Source: Gammaproteobacteria bacterium
GTDB taxonomy: Bacteria; Pseudomonadota; Gammaproteobacteria; Pseudomonadales; PIVM01
DNA length: 39,233 nt
NCBI GenBank assembly: GCA_003353945.1
Contig: PIVM01000038.1
Span: 1 to 39,233 of the forward strand
Direction: 5' to 3'
Shown in pieces: positions 1 through 8,626 of this stretch (the stretch's first letter is position 1; every line of letters begins with the position of its first letter). The notes under the pieces are model-generated. The model did not search any database. It was given only the letters and a program-made list of their open reading frames with translations, and was not told where the DNA came from. The translations under genes and the position numbers were made by a program.

Positions 1-70
1 GCAGCAGGTGCGTACCCTGATGGAAAATTGATTTGATGGGTTTCTTCCACCCCCACGCTTGGGCCAATAT

Positions 71-141
71 GTTAAAGTGCGAAAAGGTAGCATCAATTCA
101 ATGAGACGCTGCACTAGCTTCGCATTTCGCAGGCACTTTAA
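71..141. repeat. 10-bp inverted repeat upstream of the phosphoesterase
   Basis: GTTAAAGTGC at 71-80 is repeated in inverse at 132-141 (GCACTTTAAC), both next to a GCGAAA/TTTCGC motif. It may be an operator or chance. The first 330 bases otherwise show no gene I can support. Confidence 0.3.
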
Positions 142-334
142 CGTGCAGCATCAGTTTTTTCCATTTGAGCGTCTCTTTGAAACTGCTATTATCACTATAA
201 GCGATAGTCACGTTTTTTTTGTCAAATATGGGCATCTATCAGTGAAGAATACAGATTCACCGCCATTGGAAGTCGAATCGGGGGCGTCCGCTGAAGATAA
301 AGTGTTCGAACACGAAAAACAATTAAGAGAACGG

Positions 335-1237
335 ATGAATCGGCTCCATCTAAAGCAACGTCGCGGTATTGAGTCAGAAGGAGAGCAACCGATTTTTGGG
401 CACGGTCTGACATTTTTTCATTTGGAAAACTGGTTTTCGCTGCATAAGTTGCTAAAAATGTTTTTACGTATAACCCACCTGCAGGGGTACGCTAAACGTA
501 ACTGTTATGATTTTCAACTACGTCACAATCGTGTTGTCTTGCCGCAGCTACCGCAAGCCTTTCATGGTTTCACGATTTTGCACCTTAGTGACCTGCATAT
601 CGATCTGTCGGCCGATTTCTCCCATGCCTTGACGGAATACGTGCAAGATCTCCAATATGATATCTGTGTGATGACGGGCGATTACCGCTATACCACCCGT
701 GGTCCTATTGATGGTGCAATTGCGGGGATGGAACGTCTGCGTCTCTTTCTAAAAGATCCGGTATATGCTGTGTTGGGCAACCATGATAGCGTAGAAATGG
801 TGCCTATTCTGGAGCAGCTAGGTATTCATCTACTGTTAAATGAAGCGGTTTCTCTGCATCGAGGAACGAGCGAACTCTATCTGGCGGGTGTTGACGACCC
901 TCACTATTTTCGAGCCGACAATCTGGAAAAGACCTCCACTACTATACCTGAAGAGGCCTTCGCCATCCTGTTATCCCACTCGCCTGAAATTTATAAACAG
1001 AGCTGTTATGCCGGTTTTGATTTGATGTTGAGTGGGCATACCCACGGTGGACAAGTCTGTCTGCCGGGTGGTTGGCCATTGACTGTCAATGCCTCTTGCC
1101 CACGTTATTTCTGCAAAGGTGCTTGGCGCTATGACAAGATGCAGGGCTACACCTCTGCAGGAACAGGCTCCTCAATTGTTAAAGCACGATTTAATTGTCC
1201 GCCGGAAGTCACTCTGCACCAACTTTGCCGTAATTAG
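335..1237 (+). CDS. Calcineurin-like metallophosphoesterase
   Basis: Probable two-metal phosphoesterase of the calcineurin-like superfamily; the substrate is unknown. All blocks are visible, numbered from the ATG at 335 (300 aa): SDLH at 85-88, GDY at 116-118, GNHD at 148-151, SHSPE at 214-218, and GHTHGGQ at 234-240. The frame stays open upstream to a TTG at 59, with another ATG at 101. I prefer 335 because an AAGAGA lies just upstream and 300 aa is a usual length for this subfamily, while the upstream 92 codons show nothing I recognise. The stop codon falls on the edge of the MITE-like palindrome that follows. The next gene is on the opposite strand. The family call is firm; start and substrate are not. 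Confidence 0.85.
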   Translation: MNRLHLKQRRGIESEGEQPIFGHGLTFFHLENWFSLHKLLKMFLRITHLQGYAKRNCYDFQLRHNRVVLPQLPQAFHGFTILHLSDLHIDLSADFSHALTEYVQDLQYDICVMTGDYRYTTRGPIDGAIAGMERLRLFLKDPVYAVLGNHDSVEMVPILEQLGIHLLLNEAVSLHRGTSELYLAGVDDPHYFRADNLEKTSTTIPEEAFAILLSHSPEIYKQSCYAGFDLMLSGHTHGGQVCLPGGWPLTVNASCPRYFCKGAWRYDKMQGYTSAGTGSSIVKARFNCPPEVTLHQLCRN

Positions 1238-1422
1238 GGCCGCGGAAAAAATAAATTATCCAATTACGCTTGCTTCCTGCTCCCTCACCTTCGTTGTTCA
1301 AATGCTTACATATTCCAATATACCCAAAACGTTGCACGGGGCAGGCTCTGCTCCCATTTGAACGCCTCGGTGAGAAAGCATGATTCTGCGCCTAATTGGA
1401 AAATTTATTATTTCCGAGGCCC
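1237..1422. mobile_element. MITE-like imperfect palindrome with TTA flanks
   Basis: The outer arms (1237-1268 and about 1391-1422) are inverted copies of each other with a few mismatches: GGGCC(G/T)CGGAAA, an AT-rich AATAAATT core, then CCAATTA. An inner pair continues the palindrome (CTCACC ... GTTCAAATG near 1281-1303, matched near 1354-1378). TTA occurs directly outside both ends (1234-1236 and 1423-1425), as a 3-bp target duplication would. It carries no open frame of its own. A non-autonomous transposon relic fits best; a large bidirectional terminator between the two convergent genes is the alternative. Confidence 0.55.
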
Positions 1423-1437
1423 TTAAGGCTATGCTCA

Positions 1438-1917
1438 TCAATCTGATGTTTTCTTTAGACCCAGAAATAATAGCAGGGGCATCATGCAAAAACTTAGCGT
1501 GACAAAAAGCGCAACAATAATAATTAATTGCAGCACATTAAGTTCCAAATAGAATGATAGTGCTAACGTTGGAAAAAGAGCCTCGGGGATTTCATCCAAA
1601 CCGTAAACGGGATGGCTGCAAACATAACCCAAACGGCGTTTAGTAAAGCTGGAACAGCTATCCCCTAGCATGGCTAACGCACCTACTAAGGAGCCGATCC
1701 ACCAGGTATAACCCAGGACAAAAGCCATTAGCGTCGTACCAAGAATCGCAGCGATCAACCCTCGCCAGGTTTTGCTTTGCCCCAGCAACGGTTTACCATC
1801 GCGAAATATCAACTTAGCGTCGATTGGGGTGCGAAAGTGGGGGTCTAATAATTTAGCTACCAACAATGGTGAAGCATTGGCTGCAACCAGTAAGGCGAGA
1901 GCTTCAATAATTTGCAT
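1438..1917 (-). CDS. CDP-archaeol synthase (CarS)-like integral membrane protein
   Basis: A 159-aa hydrophobic protein with about four to five membrane segments. It carries the family signature GKPLLGQSKTWRG at 41-53, GDS...FTKRR at 85-95 and GLDEIP at 106-111. In archaea CarS transfers CTP to digeranylgeranylglyceryl phosphate. Bacterial homologues are commonly named CDP-archaeol synthase, but their lipid substrate is generally not known, so a cytidylyltransferase acting on a membrane lipid phosphate is the most that can be inferred. The start is ATG 1917; an AAGGAG lies about 14 nt upstream and a GGGAT closer, so spacing is not ideal. It converges with the phosphoesterase across the MITE-like element. 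Confidence 0.75.
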   Translation of the reverse strand: MQIIEALALLVAANASPLLVAKLLDPHFRTPIDAKLIFRDGKPLLGQSKTWRGLIAAILGTTLMAFVLGYTWWIGSLVGALAMLGDSCSSFTKRRLGYVCSHPVYGLDEIPEALFPTLALSFYLELNVLQLIIIVALFVTLSFCMMPLLLFLGLKKTSD

Positions 1918-2281
1918 ATCCCTATCGCCATCTCCTTTTGTATATTATTGACTATAGCCTGAATCTGCAGGTTCAGAGAGGCGACCCTGGAAAACTGGAC
2001 AGTTTTCGAACCGCCGTCTTGTGAGAAATGCGGGTTAAGCCGTATCACCGACTTACGTTTTGCTTCAAGGTTATTAAAGAAGTATTGACGAGTAGGGGGG
2101 GGGAGGCGATTAGCCATTCCGATTGGCGTGAGCGTATGAGTAAAAAATACCTTTATTTGCAGCTTTGCTGCACTCCTCGTCACAGCCTTCTCTCTGAGGA
2201 GAAGGCGCAATTAAGACCTAATCCGGCTTAAGGCAGTGCCATCAGGGGCGGAGGGATGTAAAAAGGGCTCACAATTTTGGA
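1918..2281. other. Intergenic stretch with a hairpin
   Basis: No supported gene in this 364-base gap. There is an 8-bp perfect stem (GCCTTCTC at 2185-2192 with GAGAAGGC at 2199-2206) without a T-run on either side, and a run of eight G near 2095-2102. Confidence 0.4.
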
Positions 2282-2785
2282 TTACTGGGCTTTCACTTGT
2301 CTGTGGGGGCTTAAGTCAACAGGTTCAACGTTGCCACCCGGTGCCTTTGCGCTACGGTGGCTTTGGTGGAGCAGGCGACCATAAATACGTGCACCCTTCG
2401 CCATTTCAATTAGTTTGTACTGTATATCACCTTCAACTCTGGCATTTTGTGCTAATTGAACCTGATCGCTGGAAACGATGTTACCTTGAATGCTGCCATT
2501 GACGGTAATTGATGGCACGGTAATATCGCCCTGGATCTCACCTTTTTCCATTATTCGAACAACGGCGTTTTCGATGTCAGCGGTCATAATATTGCCCGTT
2601 ATTTTGCCTTCAATTTCTAAGTGGCCACAGAATTTTATATCACCAATAATTTCAGTACCTGCTGAAATTAGAGTTGTTGTATTGGAATGAGCGTTGTTTA
2701 CTGCTTTCGTACTTTTCTCCTTTTTTGAACTATCCATGGTTGGGGTTTCATCGGTAGAAGTCTCTTTCTTGCTCATTGCAAACAT
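2282..2785 (-). CDS. Bactofilin (polymer-forming cytoskeletal protein)
   Basis: Bactofilins self-assemble without nucleotide into filaments that scaffold cell-wall or polarity proteins at the membrane. The central part is the typical right-handed beta-helix made of short repeats with alternating I/V and G (TEIIGDIKFCGHLEIEGKI, then GEIQGDITV, GSIQGNIV, ARVEGDIQY, ARIYGRLLH). It is flanked by disordered polar tails: a K/S/T-rich N-terminus and a basic C-terminus. Three ATGs lie close together (2791, 2785, 2776). The GGAG just upstream is 8 nt from the one at 2785 but practically touches the one at 2791, so I place the start at 2785 (167 aa). No M23 peptidase, a common bactofilin partner, is adjacent. 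Confidence 0.85.
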   Translation of the reverse strand: MFAMSKKETSTDETPTMDSSKKEKSTKAVNNAHSNTTTLISAGTEIIGDIKFCGHLEIEGKITGNIMTADIENAVVRIMEKGEIQGDITVPSITVNGSIQGNIVSSDQVQLAQNARVEGDIQYKLIEMAKGARIYGRLLHQSHRSAKAPGGNVEPVDLSPHRQVKAQ

Positions 2786-3326
2786 TGCCATTTCTCCGGT
2801 TTAGTCATTTGAAGATAACAAAAGTGATCATTATCATCGCCACTTATGACTTACAAATGACGAGTAACAGTTTTTGTCGAAATGGAATTTCGACGTTGTA
2901 TTGCTGGAATATCCCGCAAACTAATTGTTTAGCTATATGCTGGCTTTTTTATAGCGGTTATACATCGGAGTGGCATGGAAACCACTAAAAGCATGCTCAT
3001 AACGCCACATCCGCGATGCATTCACAAACGCGGTTACTCATAGCTTCTATTTATATTAGTGAAGCCGAACAATTAGTGTTCAGTTCTTTTGGTGAGCAAG
3101 TTCGCACATTTGTTACACGGTTGGCAGATTATTCGTTTTTTTAACGGCCATATACTCAGCTTTAACTGTTGAGTTCTTTATTATTCAATTTTTGTCTTTG
3201 GTAAAAGATGGGTACGGAAAATCGCTAGCGTGGTAAGTGGCGTGGAGTTCTGTTTACTTTTCATAGATCCACATTGCATCAAGTAATGCAAAGTAGGTTA
3301 ATTCCCGTATTGATGTGTGGATGCTA
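2786..3326. other. Gene-poor stretch of about 540 bases
   Basis: No convincing gene. The longest plausible small frame is 3016-3144 on + (42 codons), without a clear ribosome-binding site or a family I recognise. The stretch lies between the bactofilin and a broken transporter and may be decayed coding sequence. Confidence 0.4.
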
Positions 3327-4541
3327 TTAATACTCTGTTGTTAAGAAACGAGAAGCCGGTTCCTTTTTCGCAAGATGCAACTTCATCAGCGCAGGCGCAA
3401 TAGTCAGATCTGCCAGAAGCGCTATTATGATTGCAAAGCCTGTAAGTAGCCCAAAATCAAACAGATTATTGAGGCTGGAGAACAGGTAAGTAAAGAAGGC
3501 TGATGACAGTATGATTGACGTAAACACCAGAGCGCGACCCGTGCTACGGAGCGTCTCCTCAACGGCGCGATGAATGTTTCCCGTTTCATCATATAGCTTT
3601 CTACAAACTTGCATAAAATGAATAGTGTCATCCACCGCAAGGCCAATAGCAATACTGGCAATCATCAGTGTAAATGGATTGAGTGTAATGCCGGCCCAGC
3701 CCATCAAACCCAGTGTAATAGTAATGGGTGTCAGGTTCGGTATCATGGAGGAAAGTCCTGCTTTAACTTCACCAACGACGGCAATCATTAACGGAGTTAT
3801 TAGCAACAGAGCAATAATGTAGCTTGTCATTAAACTACCGTTTAATGCTTGGTTGATTTCACGGATAATATCAACGATAGACAGTGATTTGGTGATCTTG
3901 ACGCCTTCATCGCCACGATACTGATCAGCCGTTTTTTGTGCTTTATGCAAACGCTGAAGAAATTCAGGTTCCACTACACCGCCTGATTTGTGTGTGTCAA
4001 TATAGATCTCTAATGAATGGGAGCCACCAAGGTCTTTATCGATTTGTATTAGATCCGTTCGCAGTACGTCATCCTCCGGATGCCATTCGACAGGATTGTA
4101 ATAGAAGTTCGGCTGTGAAATTCCAACCGCAGAAATAATGATTAAAATGCCGAATATGGCAAAGATAGCCCAAGGCTTATTTACCGAGAATTCACCGGTC
4201 TTAACGAGCAGATTCTCAAATATTCCCAATAAAGATTTATCCTGACGGGCATTCCTTTTTTGTTTTATCGGAGTAACTGCCAGCAGTGCGGGCAAAAGTG
4301 TCAGACTTATAGATAGAGCAAGAATAATGCCTACCGGAGTGTAAATACCCATCGTGCCGAGAGTAGCGACGACCGAAAGTGGTATTGTAAAAATGGAAAG
4401 GAGGACTGCAGAAATTCGCTTAAAAATAATGAATACCAGCAGTGCAATGACTAACAGCGATATGCCAAAAAAACGGGGCACGTCCTGTTGCATGGAGGTG
4501 GTTATAAGCCGGTAAATTTCGCTTCTGCCAGTCGATAACTT
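3327..4541 (-). pseudogene. Truncated RND/MMPL-family exporter remnant
   Basis: The protein matches the C-terminal half of an MMPL-type RND exporter: a membrane segment, a periplasmic loop (YNPVEWHPEDD...), then the terminal membrane bundle with GLAVDDTIHFM and the AxEETLRSTGRALVFTS region. Family members have about 770-800 aa; here 388 aa follow the first ATG (4493), and the frame is open only to 4541, where TGA interrupts homologous-looking sequence. The first membrane bundle also seems to miss an internal piece: LGTMGIYTPVG runs directly into ILALSISLTLLPALL, where intact members have 60-90 more residues. So there is a missing N-terminal half plus an internal deletion. Some membrane protein might still be made, but transport is unlikely. 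Confidence 0.75.
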
Positions 4542-4547
4542 TCAGAT

Positions 4548-4708
4548 GCAGCGCCATTATTTTGGAGCTGGCTGCGCGCGCTCTTCTATATCGATGGGAA
4601 TTTTTGATTCGGCAGGTTTAACGCCAGAGCAGGAAAAGACTATTTGCGAAGGATGTTAGTGCCATCCTTGCTGAGCAGTTAGCGTCTTTTTGGATGAAGC
4701 AGCAATAG
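4548..4708 (+). pseudogene. Possible frameshifted remnant of an unidentified gene
   Basis: Protein-like stretches appear in successive + frames: an ILELAARALLYRWEF-like piece, then DSAGLTPEQEK, then LFAKDVSAILAEQLASFW ending at TAG 4706-4708. Joined across two frameshifts they read like the C-terminal end of a helical protein, perhaps a TetR-type regulator. The identification is weak, but coding-like sequence in shifting frames agrees with the decay of the surrounding genes. Confidence 0.25.
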
Positions 4709-4714
4709 TCAGCC

Positions 4715-5863
4715 TCAGAAATCATATTGTCCCCTAAACGAGACTGCGTCACCGCTATCCTCATTCTCGACATCCGGGCCGGACAGCTCGGTATGAAGTA
4801 GATTGATCATCAATCGGGTTCGTTTGTTCGCGTAATAGCTTAAGCCCAGCAAGGTCGTATCGGACTCAATTCCATCACCGTTGTCCACTGCGTCCAACAC
4901 ACTGTAACTGCTGACCAGTTCCCAGGCGCCGCTGGATCTGTGCGGTTTGACACGAGCAAACTTGCCGGTTTTATAAGGGCGTGATTCTCCCGTCAAGAAA
5001 TAGCTGGCTTGCAGGTAGTAGCCAGTATACGAGGCATCATCATCTTTATCAGAATCTTCTACGGTGATCTGCTGCTGGAACCACTCCCCTTGCAACGACA
5101 AGGACCCGTTCACCCAGGCTGACTCCAAACCAAGCTGATCAATCGTATCGGCATCAACTTTTGGCCCGTAATCCAGTTCATCAGCAAAATCCACACTGAC
5201 TGTTTGCTGAATTTCGTACTCAGCACCACCCCAATTACGCATGGAGCCACTCAATCCAACGTGCAGCAGCTCCCCTTCACTATTAATTGGAGAGAAAGTG
5301 TAACGACCTGTTAAAGCATAGGTATCCAAGCCGTTCTCGTTTTCACTGGCTTCATACAAACCTAAATTCCAGTGATGATGTTGGTTGTTAGCCGAGTGAA
5401 GAGCGATCCCGTAATTGCGCCCCGGTGCAAACGCACTGGTGGCCGCACTGCGCTCAATGGTGGATACATACTTTGAGCTGGTTGCACTTTCCAAACCAAA
5501 CGGTTCTTTGGATTTCCCCAAAACCAGATCGGCAACGTTCCATCCACGATAACGGATGTAACCGTCTTTTATGTTGGTGCTTTCCTCTTCATCATCAATA
5601 CTGATTTCCAGTTTTGCCAACCATTGCTTGTTGAAGCGACTTTTTACGTACAACCGGGCTCTGCGCAGCCTCGATTCACTACCCGATTTGCCGTTATTAT
5701 AAAAGCCGTTAAAAAAATCGATGTCATACAGTATGCGACCGCCGAGTTCTACTTTGTCTAGGCCATCTTTGTCTGCCGCGATAGAATATTGCGCTATCAG
5801 TCCAAACAAAAAGGAACTGACTAGCAGGGTCAATACTTTGTGACATTGATTATCCTTAAACAC
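4715..5863 (-). CDS. OprP/OprO-type phosphate-selective porin
   Basis: A 382-aa outer-membrane beta-barrel. The N-terminus has a signal peptide (basic start, hydrophobic LLVSSFLFGLIAQ, AxA-like cleavage near residue 30). The body alternates amphipathic strands with acidic/Asn-rich loops and ends in FRGQYDF with the terminal Phe needed for BAM assembly. RRARLYVKSRF, GKSKEPFGLE and GRNYGIAL are typical of the phosphate-selective porin O/P family. Transport of phosphate or polyphosphate is inferred from the family only. The start is GTG 5863 with AGAGGT 8 nt upstream. It lies between the VTC/DUF4956 remnant and the broken MMPL exporter on the same strand and is the only member of the group that still looks whole. 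Confidence 0.8.
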   Translation of the reverse strand: MFKDNQCHKVLTLLVSSFLFGLIAQYSIAADKDGLDKVELGGRILYDIDFFNGFYNNGKSGSESRLRRARLYVKSRFNKQWLAKLEISIDDEEESTNIKDGYIRYRGWNVADLVLGKSKEPFGLESATSSKYVSTIERSAATSAFAPGRNYGIALHSANNQHHHWNLGLYEASENENGLDTYALTGRYTFSPINSEGELLHVGLSGSMRNWGGAEYEIQQTVSVDFADELDYGPKVDADTIDQLGLESAWVNGSLSLQGEWFQQQITVEDSDKDDDASYTGYYLQASYFLTGESRPYKTGKFARVKPHRSSGAWELVSSYSVLDAVDNGDGIESDTTLLGLSYYANKRTRLMINLLHTELSGPDVENEDSGDAVSFRGQYDF

Positions 5864-6007
5864 AATCGATACCTCTAATTAAAAACCGTAATCACTCATT
5901 ACAGACATAATTGTTTACCTTATAGGGCACATCTATGTCCGCTAGGCGTCAGAGGTGTGGGTGGAACCGACGACTGAATCGCGTGTCGCAAATGTACTTT
6001 CTTTGTA

Positions 6008-6457
6008 TTAGATTTTAATCATAGCGGTATCTCGAAGAAAATCCATATCCTCGATCTCTGCTTTAATCACTTCCAATCCTGTTCGATGACAAAGGTCAAG
6101 CATCAACTCGCCATAGTGGTCCGGTTTTGCGTTTTCAATATGTTCGTAAATAATTTTCTTTTCGAATATTCTTGGCGCTAGAATAGTGGTTTTCATCCGC
6201 AAAGCTGTGGCTTTAAAACGGTTGGTTTTTAAATTATCCCCATCAATCATGCACATCCCCATACAATATTTGCTGAACGATCCTGGTCGAATGCGACATT
6301 TACGCATCAATCTGTAAAACGGCGACATTCTATTTAACTGCGATTGCTTTAATTCAGCGATGACATATTGCCCCGCCTTGGTTTTCACTCCTTTACCCGG
6401 TTGTTCAAAGTACAAGCCCAAATCAATGGTTATCCATTGGCGCTGTCGTCGTAGATA
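6008..6457 (-). pseudogene. VTC polyphosphate polymerase / DUF4956 chimeric remnant
   Basis: Two family ends are fused in one frame. Codons from 6457 down to about 6190 read like the C-terminal part of a VTC-domain protein: WITIDLGLYFE, VIAELKQSQ, then PGSFSKYCMG and NRFK. From about 6185 to the stop the sequence matches the C-terminus of DUF4956 membrane proteins (KIIYEHIENAKPDHY, DLCHRTGLEVIKAEIEDMDF, LRDTAMIKI). As I know these families they are separate neighbouring genes in bacteria, VTC first. The simplest reading is a deletion that removed the end of VTC and nearly all of DUF4956, joining them in frame. The N-terminal side is also cut: a TAA lies at 6458-6460 and no start codon other than TTG 6421 exists. 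The polymerase core and the membrane segments are absent, so no activity is expected. Confidence 0.7.
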
Positions 6458-6726
6458 TTACCGCTCACGTAGTCAAGGTCAACAAACAACCGGTTAAGCT
6501 GACACAGAATGAATTCAACCTGTTAACGACACTTATTTCTCATCCCAACAAGGTCTTTTCGCGACATGAGTTATTGACCTCGACACAGGGACAATATTTT
6601 GATGGTTATGAGCGATCTATAGATTCTCATATCAAGAATCTTCGAAAAAAAATAGCAGAGGTCGATGCTGGACAAAATTATATAGCGTCCATTTACGGCA
6701 TAGGTTACAAGTTTGTATATCCATGA
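6442..6726 (+). pseudogene. C-terminal half of an OmpR/PhoB-family response regulator (BaeR-like)
   Basis: On the + strand a frame ending at TGA 6724-6726 reads as the winged-helix output domain of an OmpR-type regulator: KLTQNEFNLLTTLISHPNKV, FSRHELL, then YERSIDSHIKNLRKKI and YIASIYGIGYKFVYP at the end. The motif with ERSIDSHIKNLRKK is the DNA-recognition helix region, most like BaeR-type proteins. The receiver domain (about 120 residues) is missing; upstream sequence instead runs into the opposite-strand VTC remnant at about 6445. No start codon with a ribosome-binding site was found, so this is a truncated gene. Confidence 0.75.
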
Positions 6727-6908
6727 TTCAGAGGCAAAAATCAAACGCTCTCTTAATCCATCCGCCAATTGAATAGACCGATAGCACAGTAAAGCGCCAT
6801 GACAGCGTCCTTGCTAGTCGTTATTAGCTTTGGTAGACACACAGTCTGTTCATCCAGTAGAAGGGGCTACTGGAGGCTGGCTGGATGATCTTCAGAGTGG
6901 CCACAGCG

Positions 6909-7181
6909 CTAGCAAATACTAAATCCCTCAACCTCCGCCATTGGATGAGATACGGTGTCCACGCGGTCTACTCTTGCCAGTGGTGGACCCTTTTTCAAGG
7001 CTGATATCACTGACTGTACGGCGGTTTCTTCACCGCATAAAAGCGCTTCAACTCGGCCATCTGTCAGGTTCTTGGCCCAGCCTCTGACGTCGTTTTTCAA
7101 GGCTTGTTCGCGCACAAAAGCCCTGAACCAAACCCCTTGAACTCGCCCGGATGCGTACGCTTTATAACAAATGTCCTGCAC
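6909..7181 (-). CDS. acyP: Acylphosphatase
   Basis: A 90-aa cytosolic hydrolase of acyl phosphates such as carbamoyl phosphate or 1,3-bisphosphoglycerate. The full-length signature is present: GRVQGVWFR at 12-20 with the phosphate-binding Arg20, and GWAKNLTDGRVE at 34-44 with the catalytic Asn38. The size is typical. An AGGAGAAA-type ribosome-binding site precedes ATG 7181. It lies 30 nt downstream of yihY on the same strand, so the two may share a transcript. Confidence 0.93.
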   Translation of the reverse strand: MQDICYKAYASGRVQGVWFRAFVREQALKNDVRGWAKNLTDGRVEALLCGEETAVQSVISALKKGPPLARVDRVDTVSHPMAEVEGFSIC

Positions 7182-7211
7182 AGTTTCTCCTTTCGCCTAA
7201 TGCTTGACGCC

Positions 7212-8465
7212 TCATTGTGTCACTGTTGCTTGTGTTTTTTCTAACAGTTTAGCAACCTTGATTTGCAGTGTGTCGCGTGATTGCTGTTGCGTATCGTGCA
7301 GCAGTTGTTGAAAACTGTCTAGCCAATGCGGTTGCTCAGCATGTTTCCCTGAAATGGGTATAGGTGCAGCATTATGGTTGATTGGTGCCCATTCCAGTAT
7401 TTGCCACAAGGGTAACTGTTGTAGATCACGACCCAGTATCAGGCTGCCGTCTTCAGTGAGCATTGCCAATTTATGCCGCACGGCCACTGCTTGTAAATGC
7501 TCCCATTCTGCAGCGGTGATTTTGTGCCCATCATACCATGGTTTTTTCATCAGGGTTTCTTGGTCGAGCGTTTCGCCTTTTTGATGACACGACAGCAGCC
7601 ATTCCAGCAGTTGCAGTAATAGCAACGCTTCCATTTTCTTGCGCGATGAATCCGATGAGAAATGGGAGAATGCATACACCAGTTCTGCGCCTCCCAGAAG
7701 CAGCTGCCAGCTAAGGTGAAGCCATAGTAATAGGAGGGGGATGGCGGCAAAGGCTCCGTACACAACCTCATAACTGCTGTTGCTAATTAGAGTGGTAAAC
7801 AAGGTCTTAGCCAACGCAAAGCAGGTGGCTGTAATAACGCCACCGTATAAGGCGTGGCGAAAGGGCACTTTACAATTTGGGATAGCCACGAACAGCAGGG
7901 TAAAAGTAGCGACTGACATGATAAAAGGCAGACGTCCCAGTACACTGGTGCCTATGCCCGTGACATCAGCACTATCAAAAAAAACAGACAGGGAAACAAG
8001 ATAGGTCTGGATTGCAAAGGTTGCTCCCAATAAGAATGGGCCAAGGCTCAGTACGGCCCAATACAATAACAAGCCATTGACACCATGGCGGTGACGTTCA
8101 ATATGCCAGATGTGATTAAAGGCTTTTTCAATGTTCTTTAGCATCAGAAAGGCGGTTACGGCGAGAAAACCTACACCGATGATGGATAGATTTCTGGTTT
8201 GTTGAATAAATTGCACGAGATAATCTTTTACATCGCTGCCGCTGGTTGGAACCAAATGTTCAAAGATAAAGTTCTGCAATTGGTTTTCCAGACCTTGAAA
8301 AGCCGGGATGGAAGATATGACAGTAAACAGTACTGTCATTAAAGGCACTACCGCAAATAAGCTCATATACGTCAGGGCTGCGGCATTTTGCCGACAGTTA
8401 TCAGCATTGAATCGTTGCCATACAAAAGTGAGAAATGAAGCGGTTAGGGTGATTTTATCACGCAC
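7212..8465 (-). CDS. YihY/UPF0761 family inner-membrane protein
   Basis: A 417-aa member of the YihY/BrkB family, once misnamed ribonuclease BN; its function is not settled. Visible features are the N-terminal NCRQNAAALTYMSLFAVVPLM signature, the IGVGFLAVTAFLMLKNIEKAFNHIW block, about six membrane helices in residues 30-260, and LLLLWLHLSWQLLLGGAELVYA. The remaining 150 residues are a soluble cytoplasmic tail resembling a winged-helix domain. The start at 8465 faces sppA, so the two share a divergent promoter region. Confidence 0.88.
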   Translation of the reverse strand: MRDKITLTASFLTFVWQRFNADNCRQNAAALTYMSLFAVVPLMTVLFTVISSIPAFQGLENQLQNFIFEHLVPTSGSDVKDYLVQFIQQTRNLSIIGVGFLAVTAFLMLKNIEKAFNHIWHIERHRHGVNGLLLYWAVLSLGPFLLGATFAIQTYLVSLSVFFDSADVTGIGTSVLGRLPFIMSVATFTLLFVAIPNCKVPFRHALYGGVITATCFALAKTLFTTLISNSSYEVVYGAFAAIPLLLLWLHLSWQLLLGGAELVYAFSHFSSDSSRKKMEALLLLQLLEWLLSCHQKGETLDQETLMKKPWYDGHKITAAEWEHLQAVAVRHKLAMLTEDGSLILGRDLQQLPLWQILEWAPINHNAAPIPISGKHAEQPHWLDSFQQLLHDTQQQSRDTLQIKVAKLLEKTQATVTQ

Positions 8466-8498
8466 GGTTTTGGCCTATAAGGGATGCATTTTGCCGTG

Positions 8499-8504
8499 TA
8501 TAAT
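8499..8504 (+). promoter_or_regulatory. Candidate -10 box for sppA
   Basis: TATAAT at 8499-8504 in the divergent yihY/sppA gap, about 120 nt upstream of the likely sppA start. I see no good -35 at 17 nt, so this is tentative. Confidence 0.35.
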
Positions 8505-8626
8505 CAGCGGCAACTTATTTATAGTTACATTGTTTGATCAGTCTACCGGGAGTTGCGCATGAGTCAAATCAGTATTTATTTCAATCGATTGGCAAAATGA
8601 TGAGTAGAGATGATAGAGAGAAAAAA

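Noticed and set aside
1-31. Possible C-terminal tail of an upstream gene (QQVRTLMEN then TGA)
   Set aside because: Only nine codons visible; cannot be told from chance.
3016-3144. 42-codon frame in the gap after the bactofilin
   Set aside because: No ribosome-binding site and no recognisable family; may be debris.
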